A DNA stretch of 43,256 nucleotides from CAZDCZ01 sp964504155 (GCA_964504155.1 CAZDCZ010000013.1:1-43256), one strand, 5' to 3'. Positions 25,549 through 35,491 are shown, counted from the stretch's first letter. Numbers and translations are program-made. The notes: generated from the sequence alone by a model not told the origin.

Positions 25549-26694
25549 TTATAATGAGTTTAATTTTTCTATTGCTTCTAATAATTTTTCTTCAGAATGG
25601 GCAAAATTTAATCCTAGAATTTTATTATCAACCAAATCGTGATAAAAAACGGATAAAGGGAATAAGGCCAACGATTTTTCATTAATCAGTTTCATTACAA
25701 TATCTGTATCTTTTTCGTCGCAAATATTTTTATAACTAATTAATTGAAAGAAAGTAGAATTAGAATCTAATACCTTTAATTTCGAATTTTTAAGATTTTT
25801 ATTTACAAAATCTTTCTTTTTTTGGTAAAAATCAGAAATAGCCGAATAATCGATTTTGCATGTTTCTAAATATTCTGCCAAAGCATATTGCAAAGGGCTA
25901 TTTACCGAATTTATCTGATACGAATGAGTTTCGCGTATTTGGCGTGTAATTTTTTCAGGAGCTAAACAATATCCGATTTTCCATCCCGGAACATTAAATG
26001 TCATAGCAAAAGACGAAACAATAATAGTTCTTTGTGCTAAATCTTTACATCTTGCAAGGCTTTGATGTTTTTGATTGTTAAATATTATGTGTTCAAAAAC
26101 TTCGTCGCTTAAAACAAGTATTTGGGTGCCATTAGTTATTCTTTTTAGTTGTTCAAGATCGTCTGCGCTAAAAATTGCTCCTGTAGGATTATGAGGAGAA
26201 TTAACTACTATTAATTTTGTTCGTGTATTTATCATCTTTTTTACCTCATTCCAATCGATATGAAAATCGGGTAATTTAAGTTGAACAAATACAGCTTTTC
26301 CTCCATTATTTTCTATTGCGCTAACGTAATTATTGTATGTTGGCTCAAAAATTATTACCTCATCACCATCGCCAATAACAGAACTAATAATAGTATATAT
26401 TGCTTGTGTAGCACCTGCTGTAATTGTAACTTCGGTTTTGGGATTGTAAAAATTAGAATATTGTCTTTCTACTTTTTTCGATATTGCCTCACACAATTTC
26501 GGCAAACCATTTACTTGAGAATATTTATTATATCCTTCGGTAATATATTTAGCACCAAGATTTGCCAATTCAACAGGACAATCGAAAAAAGGCGACATAT
26601 GTGCCAAATTACTAATGTCTTTTTTGTCGGCAATAATATTCGAAATTATTGTATATATATCTTTCCCTTTACTTAAAAAACTATCTTTTATCAT
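25549..26694 (-). CDS. Aminotransferase class I homologue lacking the PLP lysine (probable pseudoenzyme)
   Basis: The full 381-residue frame aligns end to end with the methionine/kynurenine aminotransferase subgroup (YbdL-like): FFDCPVEL, YNKYSQVNGLP, TITAGATQAIYT, FEPTYNNY, SPHNPTG (Asn169), SDEV (Asp197) and GWKIGYCLAPE. The key residues are changed. The SSFGKT motif reads SSFAMT, so the PLP Schiff-base lysine is Met231 (codon ATG). The O3'-binding Tyr is Phe200 (SDEVFEH). The usual R-x-x-FA substrate arginine is Gly361 (LGLNFA). The QGFPDF loop is HMSPFF. Frame and length are intact. Lys239 (GWK) is present but normally contacts the phosphate. Normal aminotransfer seems impossible; a binding or regulatory role is likelier. 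A base error could explain only one of the changes. Confidence 0.85.
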   Translation of the reverse strand: MIKDSFLSKGKDIYTIISNIIADKKDISNLAHMSPFFDCPVELANLGAKYITEGYNKYSQVNGLPKLCEAISKKVERQYSNFYNPKTEVTITAGATQAIYTIISSVIGDGDEVIIFEPTYNNYVSAIENNGGKAVFVQLKLPDFHIDWNEVKKMINTRTKLIVVNSPHNPTGAIFSADDLEQLKRITNGTQILVLSDEVFEHIIFNNQKHQSLARCKDLAQRTIIVSSFAMTFNVPGWKIGYCLAPEKITRQIRETHSYQINSVNSPLQYALAEYLETCKIDYSAISDFYQKKKDFVNKNLKNSKLKVLDSNSTFFQLISYKNICDEKDTDIVMKLINEKSLALFPLSVFYHDLVDNKILGLNFAHSEEKLLEAIEKLNSL

Positions 26695-26785
26695 ATTTAA
26701 AAATAAAAATGAAGTGCAAATTTAATTAAATCTTACATATTATTACAATGAATTTATTAACCGAGATTAATAATTTTTTTTATGC

Positions 26786-27511
26786 TCAATGAAATACTTC
26801 TTGCAAAACCGATAAAGATTTAATACTCTTGACATTATTAATATGTACACTATAATAATCAACAATACGTTCTAAAAGTATTTTTCGATATTTATAATTC
26901 ATATCTAGATTTTCGCATTGATTTTCGGAATATTGAATAAATTTATGTAATAATATGCTCGATTGTTCATCCATACTAAATGTATGCACAGGCTTAATTT
27001 GTTTGAAACTTGCATTCTTTATATCAAAATACTTAGTTAATTCGGTATAATTATCGTTGGGGAAAAACCCTAAAAACTTTGTTAGATGAATAACAAAATA
27101 TATATTCAAATTTGCTATTCCTCTCGATTTAATATCGAGCATCTGAATACTATTATATACATATTCGAATAAATGATTATTTGCTTCTTCTTCTAAAATA
27201 GATTTGTATAATATCTCTGCCCAAAAAAATGCTATTGACGATTTGTAAACATCGAAAATTATTGTTGATGCAGAATTACTAATTTGTATATTCTTAATGT
27301 ATTGAAGACTTTTATTCGCTTTATACTCAAATTCAATATTTAACAATGTTAACGATTGTAGAATATTAGCTCTTATTTTCGGCTTTTTTGAACCTATACC
27401 CTTAACCATAAATGATTGCCGACCCATTTTTTCTGTATACATTATTACAATAAAACTATTATCGGAATATTTTATATTATGCAATACAATAGCTTTACTT
27501 TTTAATAACAT
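26786..27511 (-). CDS. recO: DNA repair protein RecO
   Basis: This 241-residue protein has the RecO N-terminal OB fold: AIVLHNIKYSDNSFIVIMYTEKMGRQSFMVKGIGSKK, then a helical C-terminal domain (IAFFWAEILYKSILEEE, FFPNDNYTELTKYFD). The zinc-binding cysteines of some RecO proteins are absent, as is common in Bacteroidota. RecO loads RecA onto SSB-covered DNA with RecR in the RecFOR pathway. It lies 103 bases downstream of porZ on the same strand, a neighbourhood I know from other Bacteroidota. Confidence 0.93.
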   Translation of the reverse strand: MLLKSKAIVLHNIKYSDNSFIVIMYTEKMGRQSFMVKGIGSKKPKIRANILQSLTLLNIEFEYKANKSLQYIKNIQISNSASTIIFDVYKSSIAFFWAEILYKSILEEEANNHLFEYVYNSIQMLDIKSRGIANLNIYFVIHLTKFLGFFPNDNYTELTKYFDIKNASFKQIKPVHTFSMDEQSSILLHKFIQYSENQCENLDMNYKYRKILLERIVDYYSVHINNVKSIKSLSVLQEVFH

Positions 27512-27614
27512 TTGTTAAGATTTAAGGCAATTATTTATAGCAATGAAGTATTTTTAGTCGAGTTTTATTTTTTTTTAGAAAATATTTATTTCGTTATAAT
27601 TAATCTATCAGAAA

Positions 27615-29897
27615 TTATTTTACAAATAACAATTTTGTTATAAATGTTTTGGTACCATCTTCGTTCGAGCAGAAAACAAGGTAAATGCCGGTGCTTACTT
27701 TTTGTCCCGAAAAAGTTTTTCCATTCCAAGTCGCCTGTCCTCCATTGGCTTGTGTTTCGTACACAATATTTCCTGAAATATCGGTAATTTTCACATTTAC
27801 ATCCGACACCAATCCTCTAATCGTAATATCTCCATCGAAATCGGGGCGTACAGGATTAGGATATACATATACGTCTCGAAAATCTTCGCTTCCTCGAGTT
27901 GCAGAAGCTCTATACGAAATTAATCCCTTATCGGTAGAAAAAAACACTTCACCCGACTCATGATTAATAGCAATATCTGTAATATTATTACTCAACAATG
28001 GACTGTTTTCTGCTGTGAAATGATATATTTCTTCTGTCCCATCATCAGACATTAAGAATACTCCCGAGCCCAAAGTCCCAAACCACTTCTGATTTGCTCC
28101 ATCAATTGCAATAGCTGTAACAATCTCGGTATGTAACAATATATTTGTCTCGTCTCCTATTGTAATAACAATTTGCTGAGCATAGGTTCCTTCTTCGCTA
28201 AAAATATTTTCCGGAGAAAAATAAACCACAACACCCTGATCGGTACCAAGCCAAATATCTCCATCTAAATCTTCTGCAATAGAATAAATATCGTTTGTTA
28301 TAATTCCCCCGTTCTCATTAACAACATTAATTTTTTTATAAATATCATCATCTTCGTTATCAATAGTACCATTATTATTAAAAGCAAATAAACCTCCACC
28401 TCGAGGTATAATAAGCCATTTATTTTTATCTTGGGTAATTATTATCTCTCCAAGATTCATGTTGCTAATTACTCCACCATAAGAGAAACTTTTCCAAGTA
28501 TTATCGCTTTTCTTCACAACTATTGGCTCCGATATTCCCGAATTAGTAATCCATAGATTATTGTCATCATCTATTACCAGACCTTTACAACGCACAAAAT
28601 TCTGACCCGGATAAATCGATTGTAAAGCACTATTTGTTTCATCGAAAGTCGATACTAACTTAAAATCATTATATTCTAATATTCCACCCTCCCACGATGT
28701 TGCATAAAAATGTGAAGAATTTGTAGGGTCGACACAAATATTTACTAAATCGTGTACATTATAGTTAAACAAACTTCTCCATTGTTCGTTATTAAAATAA
28801 AAAATCATTCCATTTATCCACACATTATTCCAAGCCGAATTCATACTTCCTGCTGCAACAAATACAATATCGTCCGACACTTTTACCGAATACGAATCTG
28901 ATGTATATGGACCATTGGGATAGATAAATTCAAAGCTCCCATTATATTTTACCATACCATTGCCTTTATCGGCAATCCACCAAGCATTATTGTAAACTAA
29001 AATATCGTATGGATTTGCCGCAGATAAATTATACGATTCGAGAGTTTCTACAGATTGAAGATTAGTATTAAATTTTTCAATTTTATTTTCATCAACAATA
29101 AATAAATTTTCATCTTCCGATTTAATATTTCTAACTAAAGAAGTATCGTTACGAAATTCTGTCCATATTAAATCATCAAATTTGTAAATTATATTATTAT
29201 TAAAATCATCATTAATTTGATTTACAAATAAATTATTACTAAAAACAACAAGATTGTTAAATTCCTTATCGTCATTAGGAATGTCAGTAATTAAAAGCCA
29301 ATTATGATAATCGACAAGATTAGAGTTTTCTGAATCGGCTTTATATAATCCATTTTTAGTAGCTGCATATAAAAATCCGTTATAGTAAGTTAATTTATTT
29401 ACAAATATTTGTGTTCCATTTTCTCCAATATAATAGCTTTCTTTTATTTCCATCTTTTCGATATCGATAACAACAATACCGAACCCACATGATAAATAGG
29501 CATAATTATCTTTTAAAAAGAAATCGTTTATCGATTTATCTCCTATTATTGCTTCTCGTTTAATATCTGAAATGTTTATTGTATTATTGTCTTTAACAAT
29601 ATCAATATTCCCATTTGAATAGCCCACTAAAAGAATTTTATATTCGTCGGAAAAGAAAATAGAAGAAACACCCACATCGGACAAACCTGTTACTTTTGTT
29701 AATTTATTAATATTATGAGCAGATTTATCGTACCAAAAAACGCCTTCAGATGATGAGCAATATATTTTCTTTGAACTTTGCGTAATCGAATATAAATATG
29801 AAAACGAGAGATGTTCTCTCCATTCCCCTACTCCAATCTGAGCATTTGAATATTTAACAAATAATAGAAAAACAATAACAACTAAAATCTTTTTCAT
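27615..29897 (-). CDS. porZ: PorZ-like T9SS surface propeller protein
   Basis: This 760-residue protein has a signal peptide (1-19), then IGVGEWREHLSFSY, the typical N-terminal opening of PorZ. Two beta-propellers (about 20-360 and 360-650) carry repeating YLSCGFGIVVID, FYATSWEGGILEYND and IWLGTDQGVVVYFSPE blades. The C-terminal 85 residues (VYVYPNPVRPDFDG, ITDISGNIVYE, STGIYLVF) are a type A T9SS sorting domain. PorZ sits in the surface attachment complex with PorU, PorV and PorQ and hands A-LPS to the sortase that anchors cargo. It would thus be needed to anchor the giant cargo at 1702-5955, provided that type B cargo uses the same complex. Confidence 0.88.
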   Translation of the reverse strand: MKKILVVIVFLLFVKYSNAQIGVGEWREHLSFSYLYSITQSSKKIYCSSSEGVFWYDKSAHNINKLTKVTGLSDVGVSSIFFSDEYKILLVGYSNGNIDIVKDNNTINISDIKREAIIGDKSINDFFLKDNYAYLSCGFGIVVIDIEKMEIKESYYIGENGTQIFVNKLTYYNGFLYAATKNGLYKADSENSNLVDYHNWLLITDIPNDDKEFNNLVVFSNNLFVNQINDDFNNNIIYKFDDLIWTEFRNDTSLVRNIKSEDENLFIVDENKIEKFNTNLQSVETLESYNLSAANPYDILVYNNAWWIADKGNGMVKYNGSFEFIYPNGPYTSDSYSVKVSDDIVFVAAGSMNSAWNNVWINGMIFYFNNEQWRSLFNYNVHDLVNICVDPTNSSHFYATSWEGGILEYNDFKLVSTFDETNSALQSIYPGQNFVRCKGLVIDDDNNLWITNSGISEPIVVKKSDNTWKSFSYGGVISNMNLGEIIITQDKNKWLIIPRGGGLFAFNNNGTIDNEDDDIYKKINVVNENGGIITNDIYSIAEDLDGDIWLGTDQGVVVYFSPENIFSEEGTYAQQIVITIGDETNILLHTEIVTAIAIDGANQKWFGTLGSGVFLMSDDGTEEIYHFTAENSPLLSNNITDIAINHESGEVFFSTDKGLISYRASATRGSEDFRDVYVYPNPVRPDFDGDITIRGLVSDVNVKITDISGNIVYETQANGGQATWNGKTFSGQKVSTGIYLVFCSNEDGTKTFITKLLFVK

Positions 29898-30048
29898 ATA
29901 ATAAAATATATTAATTAGCTAAAATACAAACATCTCGGGTTTTTATTTTTAATAAACTATGCAAGTATTTTCAATAATAAAAACTAATAAAATACTTTTT
30001 TATTATTTACTAATCAAGTTTATCCCAAATTGAGCAATTTAATAATTG

Positions 30049-30633
30049 TTATTTACCTGGTATGGTTTTTAAATAATTTATAAACTTTTTTACCGCCTTG
30101 CCTCTATGACTTATTTCGTTTTTTAAGTCCATATCCATTTCGGCAAATGATATATTATAATTTTTAGGTTGAAAAATTGGGTCGTAACCAAATCCTTCTT
30201 CTCCACGTTTCTCGGCAAGTATATCTCCATCGCAAATTCCTTCGAACTGAATTTCTTTTCCATCAACAATTAACGATACTATTGTACGAAAACGAGCTTT
30301 TCTATTGTTTTTATCTGTAAGATTCTCTAACAATTTATTCATATTATCTTCAAAGCTTCGATTCGCCCCGGCATATCTGGCAGATAAAACTCCAGGCTCT
30401 CCATTTAAAATATCAACTTCGAGTCCTGTGTCATCGGCAAAGCAATTTACTTTATATTTATTAAAAATATACCATGCTTTTTGCGAGGCATTTTCTTCAA
30501 GTGTGTCGTGATCTTCCGTGATTTCTTCGTTACATTGTATATCTTTAAGACTTAAAATGCTAAAATCGTTACCCAAAATATTTTGTATCTCTTTTAATTT
30601 ATTTTCGTTATTTGTTGCAAATACTAACTTCAT
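30049..30633 (-). CDS. rdgB: XTP/dITP diphosphatase (RdgB/HAM1)
   Basis: This 194-residue protein begins with KLVFATNNENKLKEI, the substrate-binding motif. CFADDTGLEVDILNGEPGVLSARYAG holds the catalytic aspartates, and GFGYDPIFQP, SFAEMD and SHRGKAVKKF complete the ITPase pattern. It hydrolyses dITP, XTP and ITP to monophosphates to keep deaminated purines out of DNA. It stands between the universal stress gene and porZ; the 151-base gap to porZ suggests separate regulation or a weak linkage. Confidence 0.95.
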   Translation of the reverse strand: MKLVFATNNENKLKEIQNILGNDFSILSLKDIQCNEEITEDHDTLEENASQKAWYIFNKYKVNCFADDTGLEVDILNGEPGVLSARYAGANRSFEDNMNKLLENLTDKNNRKARFRTIVSLIVDGKEIQFEGICDGDILAEKRGEEGFGYDPIFQPKNYNISFAEMDMDLKNEISHRGKAVKKFINYLKTIPGK

Positions 30634-30680
30634 ACTATAATAAGTTTTAAATTATTTACCGAAAAGGATATACTAAATTT

Positions 30681-30710
30681 ATAAAAAAAGCAAGGAGTAA
30701 ACCTTGCTTA
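30681..30710 (-). terminator. Intrinsic terminator of the universal stress gene
   Basis: Read on the - strand, AAGCAAGG pairs with CCTTGCTT (8 bp, 6-base loop) and a run of seven T follows directly. It lies 26 bases past the stop codon at 30736. Confidence 0.85.
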
Positions 30711-30735
30711 CAAAATTAGTTTTTTTATTGCTACT

Positions 30736-31569
30736 TTACACAAACGAGCCAAATTTAGTAAGGTCGTTTCGTGGATTTATAACCATTACAGGTATTTTAG
30801 CAGTATTAGCAATAATGTATTGTTCTGCTGCTCCTAATACATAATCGGCTAATCCTATGTTTTTTGTAGATAAAATCTGTATCATATCGGCATCAATTTC
30901 TTTGGCGTAGTTTATTGTATCTTGAGCAAAACTATGCTTCCCTTCAGCAGTAACAATTTCATATTCAACATTTCTCTTATCCATAAATTTTCGTGAAAAA
31001 ATAATATTTGATTTTATTTTTTTCAAGAAACCTAAATCTGTTGTATTCGGTTTAATAATAAAAAATTTTGCTTTATAATATCTTGCCAAATAACTAACCC
31101 AATTTAGTTTCTCCTTACTTTCCATTTTAAAATCGATGGGAAGTACAATATTTCTTAGTTCGCTATATTTAGGATGATCTTGAATAACAACAAACGGAAC
31201 TTTTGAACTAACAATTACTTTTAATGCCCAACTGCCTGTAAGTTTCTGCATACCCTTAAGTCCATGAGTCCCCATAATAACCAATTCGGCATTTATTTCT
31301 TCTGCAACTTCTGCAATAGTAGAAAAAATATTCCCTTCGATAACAAGAGCTTCAACTACAATATTATCTTTCCCGGAAACGTTGTTAGCAATTTGTTTTA
31401 GTTTTTCAAAAGGAATAGTTTTATCGGCTCCCTTTTTAATTATATGATTAAGAACTATCTTAGTACATCCTGTTTTTTTTGCAAAATTAAAACCATGCTC
31501 TAAGGCATAATCTGCAACTGAAGTGAAATCCCACGGAATTAGAACAGTTCCTATATTATTATTTTCCAT
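30736..31569 (-). CDS. Universal stress protein with tandem UspA domains
   Basis: The 277-residue protein holds two UspA folds (about 7-145 and 148-275). The first has IPWDFTSVADYALEHGFNFAKKTG and the nucleotide-binding pattern GTHGLKGMQKLTGS, so it can probably bind ATP. The second, IVLPIDFKMESKEKLNWVSY, lacks a clear G-x2-G-x9-G motif and may be non-binding. Its cue is not visible. It is divergently oriented to the cyclase gene, with 130 bases between them, so the two may share regulatory DNA. Confidence 0.9.
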   Translation of the reverse strand: MENNNIGTVLIPWDFTSVADYALEHGFNFAKKTGCTKIVLNHIIKKGADKTIPFEKLKQIANNVSGKDNIVVEALVIEGNIFSTIAEVAEEINAELVIMGTHGLKGMQKLTGSWALKVIVSSKVPFVVIQDHPKYSELRNIVLPIDFKMESKEKLNWVSYLARYYKAKFFIIKPNTTDLGFLKKIKSNIIFSRKFMDKRNVEYEIVTAEGKHSFAQDTINYAKEIDADMIQILSTKNIGLADYVLGAAEQYIIANTAKIPVMVINPRNDLTKFGSFV

Positions 31570-31660
31570 AAGAAATAATTTTTATTCTTAAACTAAATTT
31601 TGTGCTTTTTACCTAATTAAAAATTAGACGTTTAAAGTTTTATTAATACTTATTTTTCGC

Positions 31661-31668
31661 TACTTTTA
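31661..31668 (+). promoter_or_regulatory. Weak predicted -7 box of the cyclase gene
   Basis: TACTTTTA differs from TAnnTTTG only in the last base and lies 31 bases before the ATG. There is no confident -33 partner. Confidence 0.28.
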
Positions 31669-31699
31669 TAAAACGGAAAATAGCACCTATTTATTATAC

Positions 31700-34600
31700 A
31701 TGAACAATTCTTTAAATTTATATAAAATTAATGTTTTTTTTAGCATAGTCATAGCATTTTCGTTATATTCTTCATCAAACAATGTATTTGGGAATGAAAT
31801 AGGGAACCCATATATTCAGAATATACAATTACGAAAATATGGTTTCGAAAACAATAACTATTCTATTATTCAAGATGCGTCAGGGGTTTTATACATAGGC
31901 AATTCGAATGGAATTTTGCAATACGACGGCAATTTTTGGAACTTAATTAAAACTAAAGGAATTCCATACTTAACTATTAATAAAAACAATGTCGTTTTTG
32001 CAGGAGGTTTTAATGAATTTGGATATTTAAAATATAATAATACTAAGAATCTATATTTTCACAATCTAATAAATTCTTCAAATATTAAATTTGGTCAAGT
32101 AAAAAAAATATTTGATTATAATGATAAAATATTCTTTTGTACTGATAAAAAATTATTTGTTTGGAATAATACAGAAATAAACTGTATTGATTCGAGTAAT
32201 AAATATATTAATTTATTTAAGGTAAATAATACTATTTATTATTATAAAAGCGAGAAAGGAATTCTAAAATATAACGGCAATAAATTTAATATTATACCTA
32301 ATGGAACATATTTTAAAAATAAAAATATTAAAGATATTCTTCCTTTAAATAAACAGCTCTTAATATGGGCGGTAGAAGAAAATAATTTTTATTTATACAA
32401 CAATTATTCGCTTACAAAATTTAAAAGCAACGCAAACAGATATATAAAAGAAAACATCTACACAACAGGATGCATTTTAGAAAATGAAGACATTGCAATT
32501 GGAACAAAAAACGGAGGAATACTTATTATTGATAAAAACGGAGAAATTAAAAACATAATATCAAAACAAAGTGGACTTGCCGATACTAAAATAAATTATC
32601 TTTTTACCGACAATTCTAATAATTTATGGGCATTACATAACAATAGCATCAGTAGAATAGAAACATCTTCGGCATTTACTTTTTTCAATAAAAGCCAGGG
32701 CATTGAAGGAATAATTAACGATATAATACGATTTAATCAGAATTTATATATTGCTACAAGCAAAGGTGTTTATATTTTAGAAAATAAAGAATCTAATTCA
32801 AAATACTTAAACAAAATACATTTTAAGAAATTGTTGGGTTTAAATAACGAAGTATATAAATTTCATTCTTATAAAAAAACTTTATTTATTTCATCTCCTT
32901 CGGGAATTTATAGGATTTTTAAAAATTATTGTTTACTTTTTTTTAATCGTAAAAATCAACAAATTAATACAGCTACTAAAAGTAATTATCATAATTCATT
33001 AATTTATATTGCCGATAAAAATGGAATTTCTGCTATTAAGTACGTTAATGGAATTTTAATTCTTCTTGGTGAAATAAATAATATCCCTTACGAAATTACA
33101 GAAATCTGCGAAGAAAAAAACGGAACAATTTGGGCAAATAGCAAATATAATGGAGTATTTAGAATTCCTCCTTTTGAGAAATATTCTTCTAATTTACCCT
33201 TTGAACATTATGATACAAAAAATATTACAAAAGATGGCTTTAATAACATTCGATTATTTACAGCACAAGGAAATGTGATTTTTTCGTCGTTAGGAGGCAT
33301 TTACAAATTCGATAAAATAACCAAAACATTTAAAAAAGATACTATACTAGAAAATAACTTTACAGACAAATTTGACACTTGGATTTTCCCAATTATTGAA
33401 GATATTAATCACAATTTATGGGTAAATATTTTATCGCAAAACAAAGTTAAAAAAGAAGCATATATATTACATTATGATCTCGATTCGAACAATTCTTTTA
33501 ATTACATTCCATTAAATAAATTAAAGAAAATTTCGATAAGTTGTATTTACCCCGACACAAATAATATAATTTGGTTTGGCGGAAATGAAGAGTTAATTAT
33601 GTTAAATACTAAATTGCAGAGAAGTGCATATCGCAACTTTTCGACATTAATTCATAGCATTACAATTGGAAAAGATTCTGTAATACTAAATAATACATAT
33701 CCATCATCAATAAATAAAATATCTAATACAGTATTATCAAAATTTGCCTATAAAAATAATACTATACAATTCTCTTTTACTGCAACAAATTTCGAAAGCG
33801 AAAAAGAGATATTATATCAAACTAAATTAATTAATTTCGACAAAAAGTGGTCGGCATGGACATCTTCTAATTATAAAGAATATACAAATTTACACGAAGG
33901 AAACTATATATTTCAAGTTCGGTCTAAAGATATTTTTGAGAACACTTCTGATATTATAGAGTATAAATTTCACATTTCGCCTCCTATCTACCGAACTACC
34001 ATTGCATACTTTGGCTATTTAATATTATTTATATTATTAATAATAGTAATTTTTAAATGGCGAGCATATTACTTTGCAAAAGAAAAATTCAAATTAGAAA
34101 ATATTATTAACGAGCGCACAGAAGAAATTATTCTTCAAAAAGAAAAAGCCGATAATTTATTAGAACGTGTATTACCTAAAAATACTGCTCAAGTACTAAA
34201 ATCGGGAAAAAAAGCAGGACCATATCATTACAAAATGGTTACAGTATTATTCTCAGACATTCAGGGGTTTACAAAAATTTCGGAGCACTTAGATGCCGAA
34301 CATCTTATTGATGAGCTAGATACATTCTTTTTAAAGTTTGATTCGGTTGTCGAAAAACATAATATAGAAAAGATAAAAACAATAGGCGATGCGTATATGT
34401 GTGCCGGAGGTATTCCTGAAAAAAACAGAACAAACCCGGTAGAAGTGGTTTTAGCAGCTTTCGAAATGCAAAACTATATGAAATCTCTTAAACATGATAC
34501 AGGAACAGGAAAACAGAAAATATGGGATTTGCGTATTGGGATAGATACAGGACCTGTTGTTTCCGGTGTTCTTGGCCGAAATAAAATTACTTACGATATT

Positions 34601-35446
34601 TGGGGCGGAACAGTAAATACTGCAAGTAGAATGGAATCGTCGAGTGAGCCGGGAAAAATTAATATTACAGAAACTACATATCTGCTAATAAAAGATTTCT
34701 TTATATGTAAATACCGAGGAAGAATGCCGGTTAAACATAAAGGTGAAATTGATATGTATTTTGTTGAAAGTTTTAAACCCGAACTTGCATCAGATATTAA
34801 AGGTTTATATCCTAATGAAAATTTCTTTATACAATTACAGCTATTACGATTTAACGACCTTGAAGAATTTATTCTAAGCAAACTCGAAACCGGGCTTCCT
34901 AATAATCTTTTTTACCATGATGTTAAACATACTATTGATGTTGTAACTCAAGTTGAACTTATTGGAAGATCGGAAAAAGTATCTGATAGTGAATTGTTAT
35001 TATTAAAAACAGCTGCTCTTTTTCACGACTTAGGTCATCTTATAAATTACGATTCGCACGAAGAAGAAGGAATAAAACTTGCAAAAAAAATATTACCTGA
35101 ATACAAATACTCCAAATCACAAATCGACGAGATTGCTAAATTAATTCTTGTAACTAAAATGCCTCCTATTCCGCAAAATTTACTTGAAGAAATAATGTGC
35201 GATGCTGATCTCGACTATCTTGGCAGACCTGATTTTATCCCTGTTTCAGGAAATTTATTTAAAGAACTATCGTCGAGAAACAAAATAGATTCTATTTCGG
35301 AATGGAATAAACATCAAAGTAAGTTTATTCAAAAACATCAATATTTTACCGAAACAGCTAGAAAACTCAGAGGAGTAAACAAAAATATACAACTTGAAAA
35401 AATAGAAATTGAAATAAACAAAGAAATAGCAAAAACCGATGATTAA
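31700..35446 (+). CDS. Propeller / adenylate cyclase / HD-domain signalling protein
   Basis: This is a 1248-residue protein. A signal or anchor segment (about 9-31) precedes a large two-component-regulator-type propeller (about 40-690; blades such as LFTDNSNNLWALHNNSISRIE) and a Y_Y_Y-like domain (about 700-755). A transmembrane helix (about 766-787) and a short coiled coil follow. The class III cyclase domain (about 845-1020) has metal ligands Asp853 (FSDIQGF) and Asp897 (TIGDAYM), the adenine selectors Lys893 and Asp966 (YDIWGG), and TVNTASR with Asn973 and Arg977. It should make cAMP. A C-terminal HD domain (about 1075-1190) has FYHDVKHTIDVV, ALFHDLGH with His1109-Asp1110, and CDADLDYLG. 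The HD domain may degrade a nucleotide or act as a sensor. The gene appears to be monocistronic and ends at a bidirectional terminator. Confidence 0.93.
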   Translation: MNNSLNLYKINVFFSIVIAFSLYSSSNNVFGNEIGNPYIQNIQLRKYGFENNNYSIIQDASGVLYIGNSNGILQYDGNFWNLIKTKGIPYLTINKNNVVFAGGFNEFGYLKYNNTKNLYFHNLINSSNIKFGQVKKIFDYNDKIFFCTDKKLFVWNNTEINCIDSSNKYINLFKVNNTIYYYKSEKGILKYNGNKFNIIPNGTYFKNKNIKDILPLNKQLLIWAVEENNFYLYNNYSLTKFKSNANRYIKENIYTTGCILENEDIAIGTKNGGILIIDKNGEIKNIISKQSGLADTKINYLFTDNSNNLWALHNNSISRIETSSAFTFFNKSQGIEGIINDIIRFNQNLYIATSKGVYILENKESNSKYLNKIHFKKLLGLNNEVYKFHSYKKTLFISSPSGIYRIFKNYCLLFFNRKNQQINTATKSNYHNSLIYIADKNGISAIKYVNGILILLGEINNIPYEITEICEEKNGTIWANSKYNGVFRIPPFEKYSSNLPFEHYDTKNITKDGFNNIRLFTAQGNVIFSSLGGIYKFDKITKTFKKDTILENNFTDKFDTWIFPIIEDINHNLWVNILSQNKVKKEAYILHYDLDSNNSFNYIPLNKLKKISISCIYPDTNNIIWFGGNEELIMLNTKLQRSAYRNFSTLIHSITIGKDSVILNNTYPSSINKISNTVLSKFAYKNNTIQFSFTATNFESEKEILYQTKLINFDKKWSAWTSSNYKEYTNLHEGNYIFQVRSKDIFENTSDIIEYKFHISPPIYRTTIAYFGYLILFILLIIVIFKWRAYYFAKEKFKLENIINERTEEIILQKEKADNLLERVLPKNTAQVLKSGKKAGPYHYKMVTVLFSDIQGFTKISEHLDAEHLIDELDTFFLKFDSVVEKHNIEKIKTIGDAYMCAGGIPEKNRTNPVEVVLAAFEMQNYMKSLKHDTGTGKQKIWDLRIGIDTGPVVSGVLGRNKITYDIWGGTVNTASRMESSSEPGKINITETTYLLIKDFFICKYRGRMPVKHKGEIDMYFVESFKPELASDIKGLYPNENFFIQLQLLRFNDLEEFILSKLETGLPNNLFYHDVKHTIDVVTQVELIGRSEKVSDSELLLLKTAALFHDLGHLINYDSHEEEGIKLAKKILPEYKYSKSQIDEIAKLILVTKMPPIPQNLLEEIMCDADLDYLGRPDFIPVSGNLFKELSSRNKIDSISEWNKHQSKFIQKHQYFTETARKLRGVNKNIQLEKIEIEINKEIAKTDD

Positions 35447-35491
35447 CTCTTCTAGTTACAAAAAGCAAGCAAGATTTTCTGGCATACTTAT

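Noticed and set aside
26281..26676. A 131-codon frame antisense to the aminotransferase homologue
   Set aside because: It is Cys/Ile/Asn/Tyr-rich with no family match and lies fully inside a conserved coding region.
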